From: Rhizobium sp. Q54
GTDB lineage: Bacteria > Pseudomonadota > Alphaproteobacteria > SMXS01
Direction of reading: 5' to 3'
Assembly (NCBI GenBank): GCA_945907245.1
Contig: CAMDTB010000001.1
Span: forward strand, 62,001-126,000
DNA: 64,000 bases
In this document: piece by piece, positions 49,068 through 57,123 of the stretch
How the letters are laid out: each line of letters begins with the position of its first letter
Numbering within the stretch: position 1 is the stretch's first letter
Translations under genes and position numbers: made by a program
The notes under the pieces: generated by a model
What the model was told of the DNA's origin: nothing
Database searches by the model: none
What the model saw: only the letters and a program-made list of their open reading frames with translations

Positions 49068-52067
49068 TCAGCCGCCACCGTCCAGTACGGCCCTGACCTT
49101 CTGGGCCATCTCGGCCTTGCGGAAGGGCTTGCTCAGCAGGTTTACGCCTTCGTCCAGCCGGCCATGGTGGACGATGGCGTTGTCCGTGTAGCCCGATGAA
49201 TAGAGCACCTTGGTTCCCGGTGCCCGCCGCACCACCTCCTCCGCGATTTCCCGTCCATTCATGCCGCCAGGCAGCACGATGTCGGTGAACAGCAACTCGA
49301 AACGCAATCCGCCGTCCATGGCGCGCAGCAGATCGGGACCGGTCGGGAAAGAGGTAACGTCGTAGCCGAGCGCCTTCAGGTTCATTTCCGCGAACTGGCG
49401 CACCAATTCCTCATCCTCGACCAATGCGACCCGTTCCGTGCCCTTGGCGACCTGCGACTCGCCCGCTCTCAGGGTGTCGGCGGCGTCCTGGCGGTCGCCG
49501 GCGCGAGGCAGGTAGAGTTTGACCGTGGTGCCATATCCAGGCTCGCTGTACAGCTTCACGTGCCCACCCGACTGCCTGACGAAGCCATACACCATGCTGA
49601 GACCCAGGCCGCTCCCTTTGCCGACCGCCTTGGTGGTGAAGAACGGATCGAACGCGCGGCCGAGGACCGACGCGTCCATGCCGTGTCCGGTGTCGGAGAC
49701 GGCGATCATCACATATTGTCCCGCGCGGGTATCTTCCTGCTCGGCATAGTTCTCGTCGAGCCGCGTATTGGCGGTCTCGATCGTCAGCTTGCCGCCCTCG
49801 GGCATGGCGTCGCGGGCATTGATGGCGATGTTGAGCACGGCGCTCTCGAGCTGGGAACGGTCGACCACCGCCTTCCACAGACCGGCGCCGCGCACCAGTT
49901 CCAGGTCGATGTTCTCATGCAGGGTTCGGCGCAGCAGTCCCTCGAGCCCGGCAACGAGCTGGTTGGCGTCGACGACGACCGGCGCCAGCGGCTGGCGACG
50001 CGAGAAGGCCAGCAGGCGGTGCGTCAGGTCGGCACCCCGCTCCGCGGCGCTCTGGATCATCTCGGCGATGCCGCGCAGGTGCGCGTCGCTTCCGACCTCC
50101 TCGACCATCAGGTCGGCATTGCCCAGGATCACCGTCAGCAGATTGTTGAAATCGTGGGCGACCCCGCCGGTGAGTTGTCCCACGGCCTCCATTTTCTGCG
50201 CCTGGCGCAGCTGATTTTCCGCCCGGCGCCGCTCGGTGATGTCCGAGACATAGACGGTCATGCCGTCCTCGGCAGGGAACAGCCTTATCAGGTGGTGACG
50301 ATCGATGGGCGGGTAATGGTTTTCCAGGGTGGCATGCTCACCCGTTTCCATGGCGCGCTGGAAGGTGGTGTAGAGTACGGTACCGTAGAGCTCCGGGTAG
50401 ACGTCCCACATGGACTTGCCCAGCACCTCGGCTTCCTTGATGCGGAACATCTCCTCGGCCGCCCGGTTGACCCGTGTGTATCGCCAGTCCCTGTCGAGGT
50501 GGTAGAGGCCATCCGACATGGTGGAGAAGATGCTGGTGATCTCTCCCGGGCCTGCTCCGCCAGCGCCAGCGCATGGGTGCGGGCCTCCAGCAGCCGGACA
50601 TTCTCGATCGCTGCAGACACCATCTGGGCGAGCTGCATCAGCACGGCTTCGTCGCGATCGTCGAAATCGGCGGTTTCCCGGTCCGAGAGCTGGATCAGCC
50701 CGAGGTTGCTGCCATCCTGGGCGATCAGCGGCACCGCCAGCCAGCCGCGCATGGGGGGATGGCTGTGCCGTGCGTCGCCAAAGCCTCTCCAGGCCGGATG
50801 GTCTTCCAGTTCGTTCTGGGTCAGTCGCATGGCCTGGTTGCTCATGCACACCAGCCGGTAGATGCCCGATCCGTCGGCATGGTCTGCATAGGTTCGCCAC
50901 TTGCCGTATTTGTCGGAGAGCGAAACGGTGTGGACCGCCTGGGCATAGTCGAGGCCGATGGTCAGGCTCAGGACGGCCTGGTGGCTGGGCACCAGCTCGC
51001 GCGCTATCTCCACGGCCCTTTGCAGCACATCATCGGAACTGTGCTGGCCCGAGATGTCGACGGACGCCTCCGCGAGCCGGTTGAGCTGCGCCGTGGTCCG
51101 GTCCTGCTCGCGCTGGCGCAACCCGAGTTCGCGCACCGCAAGGCCAGTCGCCCCGATGATGAACAAGGTCAGGACCACGTCGACCAGCGTGCCGATCAGC
51201 GCGCGCATCTTCCAGCGTGCGAAGACCTCGCCTTCCGGCAGATGCACGACGACGACCAGGGGCAGGCCTTCAACCCTGGAAAAGACCGCCATGGCCCGCT
51301 CGCCGGAGGTGCCGGTGCCGCCGGTCCAGAACCAACCCGATGGGTTGCGGTCGGCAAGGCGGTTCTGGAACATCGCTGCGCTGCGCTGCGCTGCGCTGCG
51401 GGCTGAAGGCGCTGGAGGCTTCGCCACTGCCGGACAGCAGCACGCCGTCGTCGCGGAACAGGGCGATGCTGGTTCGGGGCCGGGCGATCATGGACTCGAA
51501 CAGTGTATGGAAATGCTCGATGCTGATCGTGCCGACGGCCCAGCCCTCCAGCACCCCCTGCGGGCCGATCCGCGGCCGCGCCAGCCGGATGATCTGGGCG
51601 CCCGCCGCCTGTCCGAGGCGCGCCACCAGCGGCGGGCTGATGCGCGGCGCCGTCTCGGGTCCGGCAGGCGGGACCGCGAAGGGTTGCTCGCCCGACAGGT
51701 CGACGGGCTCGGGCGACGGATCGTATGAGGCCGCGGCTACCTTGCCGGTCGCATCGACGAAGAAGAATTCGGTCACGCCGATCGTCGCGTCCCGGGCTGT
51801 CCGCAGGGTCTGGTGGACGACGCTGGCGGGCTGGGTCATGTCCATGCCACTGGCGATCCAGCGCACGCTCTGGTCGACGGTGCCGAGCGTCTGCCTGGTC
51901 TGGCCGGCCATCGCCCTGGCGATGTTGTGAAGGTCGGCCTGGACCTGCTCCGCCTCGCGATTCTTGTCGAACCGCATCTGCAGCCCGTGCACCACCAGGA
52001 GCGTGATTGAAATCGCGGCGACGAGTGCGACCAGAAGCCGAACAGACGTCGCCAGATGCGGTTTCAA
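49068..52067 (-). pseudogene. Hybrid sensor histidine kinase/response regulator split by two frameshifts
   Basis: One coding unit of about 1000 codons is spread over three frames. Frame 1 (52067 to about 51400; TTG start with AAAGGGGG) encodes a membrane segment (about 7-29) and a Cache-type sensor. Frame 2 (about 51395 to 50555) encodes the sensor end, a second membrane segment (MRALIGTLVDVVLTLFIIGA) and a GAF domain. Frame 3 (about 50550 to 49068) encodes PAS, HisKA (GGVAHDFNNLL), HATPase and a receiver with the phosphoacceptor in LLFTDIVLPGG. The first shift lies in five tandem GCTGC units, the second at GGGAGAGATC near 50545. Either may be variation, decay or sequence error. Confidence 0.8.
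51375..51399. repeat. Pentanucleotide tandem repeat (GCTGC)5 inside the hybrid kinase
   Basis: Five perfect tandem copies of GCTGC (plus strand) lie inside the kinase gene and coincide with its first frame break. The repeat unit is not a multiple of three, so every gain or loss of a copy shifts the frame. With three or six copies the sensor frame would run on into AAMFQNRLADRNPSG. With the five present it goes into a frame that ends without the kinase. Confidence 0.9.
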
Positions 52068-52252
52068 ATCGATGCCCCCTTTCGCCTGCAGCTACTCTGT
52101 ACCTGCGCGAAGCCCCGTTATTCCGGACCGGCGTACAGACCATGCTACACCGATTGCGCCGCGCCTGCCGACTCCGTGCTGTGCCGCCGCATCGGCCTGC
52201 TGCGCGGCAGGATAGTCTAGAGGTTGGCCGCATCCGCCGCTATTCTGCTGTC

Positions 52253-54973
52253 ATGGGGCCAAAGATCGACCATCGCCGGACCACGCGGCCACTGATTGGC
52301 GCGCTCGCTTGGGCGATGCTGTGCTGCCTTCCGGTCTACGGCGGCCCGGCGCACGCCGCCGTGGGCGAAGTGCCTCGGGTCGACATGAGCGTCGTCGAAC
52401 CCCAGGGCGCCCGCGCGTTCGATCCGCTTGCGGTGGGCGGCGGCGACAACAGCGACTACCTGCTGGAGCTCAAGACCTTCTCCGAGCTGGAGGACCGCGC
52501 CGAGCGGGGCGACGCCGACGCCCAGTGGCGGCTGGCGCTGTCCTATTATCGGGGCGCCGGTACCGCCGCGAACCCGGAAGCCGGGTTCGAATGGCTGACC
52601 CGCGCGGCCGAGAAGGGCAACCCGACGGCGGCGGCGATCCTCGGCAGCGTCTATCAGCGCGGCCTGGGTACGCAGGTCGACTACGACAAGGCCGTGCTGT
52701 GGCTGCAGAAGGGCGCCGATGCCGGCATTTCCATGGCGCTCTACCAGCTCGGCCTCCACGCCATGCGCGGCTGGGGCATGCCGGTCAACCGCGAGCATGC
52801 CCGCACCTGGTTCAAGTTGGCGCATGACAAGGGATTACCGGACGGCTTGTGTGCCCTCGCCCAACTCGAGTTCGAGGACGACCAGAGCCCCGAGGCGGGC
52901 AAGCGGATGGCCGAACGTGTCCGGCAGGCCGTGAGCGAGGGCTCGGAGCTGTGCATGATCTCGCTGGCCCAGCTCCAGCTTCAGGGCCGGCTGCTGGAAC
53001 AGGACGACAAGTCCGCGCGCGAACTGCTGCTGCGCTCGGCGGGGCTGGGCAATGCCTATGCCCAGTACCTGGCGTCGATCCTGCTGATGTCTGGCCGCGG
53101 CGGCGACAAGGATCCGGACCGCGGCATGGGCCTGCTGCGCCAGGCGGCCGAACAAGCGGTGCCCGACGCGCAGGCGGCGTTGTCAGCCGCCTACAGCATG
53201 GGCGAAGGTGTGCAGAAGGACCCGGGCAAGGCCTTCCAGTTGGCCAGTGCCGCCGCCGGGCAGGGATCGGCCTATGGCCAGCTATTGATGTTCAGCTACT
53301 ACCGCGAAGGCATCGGCGTCCCGGCCGACGCCGCGCTGGCCCGGTCCTGGCTCGAAAAATGCGCCGAAGCCGGCCAGGCGGACTGCCTCTACAATCTCGG
53401 CGTGCTCTACCTGCGCGGCGACGGCGCCGGCAGCGACCCGGCGAAGGCGGTCGAATACTGGACCCGAGCCGCCGAGGCCGGTCACCCGGATTCCCAATAC
53501 GCGCTGGGCAGCCTCTACATGACCGGCTCGGGCGTTCCCCGCGACAGCGCCAGGGCCCGAAAGCTGATGGAGCAGGCGGCTGCCGGTGGCGTCGACCAGG
53601 CCAACACGGCTCTGCGCTACATCACCGCGCAGGACGCCGCCGACGTGCCCGACCCGGCAACGGTGCCCGCCTCGAGCAGCCTTTACCAGGGCCAGGCGCT
53701 CACGCCGGCGGCGCCGGACGGCGCCGAAGGCCGCATCGCCCGCGCCCGCGACCTGCTGACCAAGGCCCGCCGCGCCGATGCCGCCGAGGCGCCCGCCCTG
53801 GTCGATAGGGCGATCGCCGAACTGTCCACCGCGTCCGACATGGGCTCCTCGGAGGCCGACTACATCCTTGCCCGGCTCTACACCGATTCCAGGTTCGGCC
53901 GCGTCGACGACGCGGCCTCCTTCGCCGCTGCCCTGAAGGCGGCGCAGAAGGGCAACGCGGACGGCCAGCGGCTGGCCGGCGTCGCCTATTACCTGGGCAA
54001 GGGCGTGGCGCAGGATGCCGCGGAGGCGCGGCGCTGGTTCGCCGCGGCGGCCGAGGCCGGCAACCTCGGCTCGCTGGCGAACCTGTCCTATATGCAGCTC
54101 AGCGGCGATGGCGGGCCGCGCGACAATGACGCCGCCTACAGGGGCTACCGCAAGGCGGCGGAAGGTGGCATCCCGGTCGCCCAGTTCTGGGTGGGCCGCC
54201 TCCTGCTGCAGGGCGTCGGCGTGGCGCGCGACGACGCGGCCGCGTGCCGCTGGCTCCAGAAGGCGCTCGACAATGGCTGGAAAAGCGCGGGGCTGTGGCT
54301 CGGCAAGTGCCTCTATTGGGGCTGGGGCGGCACCCGGGACACGGTTCGCGCCCGGGCGCTGTTCGAAGCGGCGGGCGACGCGGAATCGCTTTGGTACCTG
54401 TCGCAGCTCCATGCCAGGGGCGACGGCGTCCCGGCGGACCGCGACGCTGCCCTGCGCTACCTGAGGCAATCGGCTGACCGGGGCTATCTCGGCGCTGTCG
54501 CGGGTGTCGGCGAGGCCTATTACTACGGCAATGGCGTGCCGAAAGACGCCGCTATCGCCAAGGAGTGGTTCCTCAAGGCGGCGGAGAAGGGTCATCCGGG
54601 ATCGCAATATGCGCTTGGCATGCTCTACACGCGCGGCGAGGGCGTGGTGGCCGACCCCGAACGCGCGCTGGAGTGGTTCCGCCGCGCCGCCCGCAACGGC
54701 CATGTCGATGCCCAGATCCGACTGGGCAACCTCCTGGCCGGCCAGCCCGGCGCGCCTGCCGATGTGCAGGAAGAAGCGCTGTTCTGGCTTGGCGTTGCCA
54801 TCGACAAGCTGAAGCCCGGCCCGCTCCGCACCCAGGCGGAAGCGGCCGCCCGCTCGGTCGAGCAGCGGCTGACACCCGGCCAGATCGACGAGGTGCGCAA
54901 GCGCCGCGCCGACCGGGGCGCCGAACCGTCGGCCAGCGGGGACGACGAAGGAGTGCCTTCGGGCCAGAACTGA
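52253..54973 (+). CDS. Exported SEL1-repeat protein
   Basis: This 906-residue protein has a signal peptide (GALAWAMLCCLPVYGGPAHA, cut just after) and about 19 SEL1-like helical repeats of 34-38 residues, for example AQWRLALSYYRGAGTAANPE, SQYALGSLYMTGSGVPRDSA and SQYALGMLYTRGEGVVADPE. SEL1 arrays form right-handed superhelices that bind other proteins, often as scaffolds in the envelope. Repeat 4 and the segment around 455-520 are degenerate. The gene is divergent from the hybrid kinase and shares its 185-base promoter region. No enzymatic motif is visible. The partner is unknown. Confidence 0.85.
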   Translation: MGPKIDHRRTTRPLIGALAWAMLCCLPVYGGPAHAAVGEVPRVDMSVVEPQGARAFDPLAVGGGDNSDYLLELKTFSELEDRAERGDADAQWRLALSYYRGAGTAANPEAGFEWLTRAAEKGNPTAAAILGSVYQRGLGTQVDYDKAVLWLQKGADAGISMALYQLGLHAMRGWGMPVNREHARTWFKLAHDKGLPDGLCALAQLEFEDDQSPEAGKRMAERVRQAVSEGSELCMISLAQLQLQGRLLEQDDKSARELLLRSAGLGNAYAQYLASILLMSGRGGDKDPDRGMGLLRQAAEQAVPDAQAALSAAYSMGEGVQKDPGKAFQLASAAAGQGSAYGQLLMFSYYREGIGVPADAALARSWLEKCAEAGQADCLYNLGVLYLRGDGAGSDPAKAVEYWTRAAEAGHPDSQYALGSLYMTGSGVPRDSARARKLMEQAAAGGVDQANTALRYITAQDAADVPDPATVPASSSLYQGQALTPAAPDGAEGRIARARDLLTKARRADAAEAPALVDRAIAELSTASDMGSSEADYILARLYTDSRFGRVDDAASFAAALKAAQKGNADGQRLAGVAYYLGKGVAQDAAEARRWFAAAAEAGNLGSLANLSYMQLSGDGGPRDNDAAYRGYRKAAEGGIPVAQFWVGRLLLQGVGVARDDAAACRWLQKALDNGWKSAGLWLGKCLYWGWGGTRDTVRARALFEAAGDAESLWYLSQLHARGDGVPADRDAALRYLRQSADRGYLGAVAGVGEAYYYGNGVPKDAAIAKEWFLKAAEKGHPGSQYALGMLYTRGEGVVADPERALEWFRRAARNGHVDAQIRLGNLLAGQPGAPADVQEEALFWLGVAIDKLKPGPLRTQAEAAARSVEQRLTPGQIDEVRKRRADRGAEPSASGDDEGVPSGQN

Positions 54974-55074
54974 ATCGTGGCATAATCCCGTGTCTCGGCG
55001 GGCGATTTCTGCGATGATCCGGGGCAGAATGACTTATGTGCCGCAAGCACCCGCCGCCTGTATGGTCGGTCACG

Positions 55075-55569
55075 ATGGCCGCAGACACAAGAATGACCGT
55101 TGTAGCGACTCCCGCAGACTTGGCCGACAGGATCGGCCACATCCTCGCTGAGCATCAGGGGACAGATGGCGCGTGCCTGCTGGTGCTGCAGGCGATCCAG
55201 CGCGCGTTCGGCTATGTGCCGGCGGCGGCGCTGGAGCCGGTGGCCAAGGCGCTTTCCCTTTCCCATGCCGACGTCTACGGCGTGCTCACCTTCTATCACG
55301 ACCTGCGCCGCGCGCCGCCCGGCCGCCATGTCGTCCGCGTCTGCCAGGCCGAGGCGTGCCAGGCGATGGGCGCGCGAGGCCTTACCGAGCAGCTCGCCAG
55401 GCGCTTCGACGTTGCCTTGGGGGACACCACGAAGGACGGCGCGGTCACCCTTGAGCCGGTCTATTGTCTCGGGAACTGCGCGTTGTCGCCCGCCGTGACC
55501 GTGGACGGCGCGCTTTACGGCCGGGCGACCGAGTTCCTGGTGCTGGAACGGCTGGGAGCGGTGCGGTGA
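55075..55569 (+). CDS. fdsG: NAD-dependent formate dehydrogenase gamma subunit (NuoE-like)
   Basis: This is a 164-residue [2Fe-2S] thioredoxin-fold subunit. LLVLQAIQRAFGYVPAAALE and YGVLTFYHDLR match NuoE/FdsG, and four cysteines in VCQAEACQ and YCLGNCALSP bind the cluster. The Met at 55075 or 55093 may be the start. The stop overlaps the fdsB GTG (GTGA), so translation is coupled. It opens the five-gene operon fdsG-fdsB-fdsA-fdhD-fdsD, which encodes a soluble molybdenum-dependent enzyme converting formate and NAD to CO2 and NADH. Confidence 0.92.
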   Translation: MAADTRMTVVATPADLADRIGHILAEHQGTDGACLLVLQAIQRAFGYVPAAALEPVAKALSLSHADVYGVLTFYHDLRRAPPGRHVVRVCQAEACQAMGARGLTEQLARRFDVALGDTTKDGAVTLEPVYCLGNCALSPAVTVDGALYGRATEFLVLERLGAVR

Positions 55570-57119
55570 AGTCGGCGACCTTCTTCGTCTCGGGCGATTC
55601 CGCGTCGGTTTCCGTGGGCGCCGACGACCTGGTCCGCGCCATCGCGGCCGAAGCGAAGCGCCGCGGCATCGAGGCGCGGATCGTCCGGACCGGCAGCCGC
55701 GGCCTCTATTTCCTCGAGCCGATGTTCGAGGTGGAAACCGATGAAGGCCGGATGGGCTTCCGTCCATCGGGCACCATGGCCGAGTGCGTCACCGAGATGT
55801 TCGACAGCGATATCAGTCCCAAGGCGCGCACCTGTCTCGGGTTGATGGACGATCTGCCGTGGCTGCGGCGGCAGGAACGGCTGACATTCGAGCGTTGCGG
55901 GATCATCGACCCGCGATCGGTGGGCGACTACCGATTCCATGGCGGGTTCCTGGGGCTCGAGCGGGCGCTCGGCCTGACGCCAGAGGAAATCGTCGCGATG
56001 GTCACCGACTCCGGCCTGCGCGGCAGGGGCGGCGCGGGTTTCCCGGCCGGCGTGAAGTGGAACACCGTGCTCGGCGCGCCTGGCGACGTGAAATATATCT
56101 GCTGCAACGCCGACGAAGGCGACAGCGGCACCTTCGCCGACCGCATGCTCATGGAGGGCGATCCGTTCCTGCTGATCGAGGGCATGACCATCGCCGCGCT
56201 GGCGACGGGCGCCGCCAAGGGCTTCCTCTACATCCGGTCCGAATATCCCGCGGCCATCGCGATGATGCGCCATGCCATCGACGCGGCGCGTGCGGGCGGC
56301 TGGCTGGGCGTGGACATCAGGGGCTCCGGCAAGGCCTTCGACATCGAGGTGCGCGAGGGCGCCGGCGCCTATATCTGCGGCGAGGAAACCGCCATGCTGG
56401 AAAGCCTGGAGGGCAAGCGCGGCATGGTCCGTGCCAAGCCGCCGCTGCCGGCGCTGGAAGGCCTGTTTGGCAAGCCGACCGTGGTCAACAACGTGCTGAC
56501 GCTCGCCGCCGTGCCGCTGATCCTGTCGCGGGGCGCCGCCTATTACCGCGATCTCGGCATGGGCCGGTCGCGCGGCACCCAGCCGTTCCAGCTTGCGGGC
56601 TGTGTCCGCAACGGCGGGCTGGTGGAAAAGGCGTTCGGCATCACCCTGCGCACGCTGGTCGAGGACTTCGGCGGCGGCACGGCGACCGGCCGGCCGATCA
56701 AGGCGGTGCAGGTGGGTGGGCCGCTCGGCGGCTACATTCCGGAGGAGTTGCTGGACCTGCCCGCCGACTACGAGGCACTGGCCGAGGCCGGGTTCATGCT
56801 GGGTCATGGCGGGCTGGTGGTGTTCGACGACCGGGTCGACATGCTCGCGCAGGCGCGGTTCGCCATGGAATTCTGCGCCCACGAATCCTGCGGCAAGTGC
56901 ACGCCGTGCCGGATCGGGGCGGTGCGCGGTGTCGAGGTCATCGACCGGATTGCCGCCGGCGCCGAGCCTGCGAAGAATCTCGCGCTGCTCGAGGACCTCT
57001 GCACGCTGATGACCGATGGGTCGCTCTGCGCCATGGGCGGGCTGACGCCCATGCCGGTGCGCTCGGCGCTGCGCCACTTCCCCGACGATTTCCGGCGGTC
57101 CGCCGCCGCGGCGGAGTGA
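55566..57119 (+). CDS. fdsB: NAD-dependent formate dehydrogenase beta subunit (NuoF-like)
   Basis: This 517-residue subunit carries FMN and the NAD site. The motifs GLRGRGGAGFPAGVKW (NADH/FMN) and CCNADEGDSGTFADRMLMEG are intact. A C-terminal ESCGKCTPCRIGAVRG with a further downstream cysteine (DLCTLM) binds a [4Fe-4S] cluster. The GTG at 55566 overlaps the fdsG stop and starts at the family's expected N-terminus VKSATFF. It ends four bases before fdsA. It receives electrons from the alpha subunit and hands them to NAD. Confidence 0.93.
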   Translation: MKSATFFVSGDSASVSVGADDLVRAIAAEAKRRGIEARIVRTGSRGLYFLEPMFEVETDEGRMGFRPSGTMAECVTEMFDSDISPKARTCLGLMDDLPWLRRQERLTFERCGIIDPRSVGDYRFHGGFLGLERALGLTPEEIVAMVTDSGLRGRGGAGFPAGVKWNTVLGAPGDVKYICCNADEGDSGTFADRMLMEGDPFLLIEGMTIAALATGAAKGFLYIRSEYPAAIAMMRHAIDAARAGGWLGVDIRGSGKAFDIEVREGAGAYICGEETAMLESLEGKRGMVRAKPPLPALEGLFGKPTVVNNVLTLAAVPLILSRGAAYYRDLGMGRSRGTQPFQLAGCVRNGGLVEKAFGITLRTLVEDFGGGTATGRPIKAVQVGGPLGGYIPEELLDLPADYEALAEAGFMLGHGGLVVFDDRVDMLAQARFAMEFCAHESCGKCTPCRIGAVRGVEVIDRIAAGAEPAKNLALLEDLCTLMTDGSLCAMGGLTPMPVRSALRHFPDDFRRSAAAAE

Positions 57120-57123
57120 GCCG

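Noticed and set aside
48891-49199. 102-codon plus-strand frame next to the hybrid kinase
   Set aside because: Half of it is antisense to the receiver domain. No family or start signal supports it.
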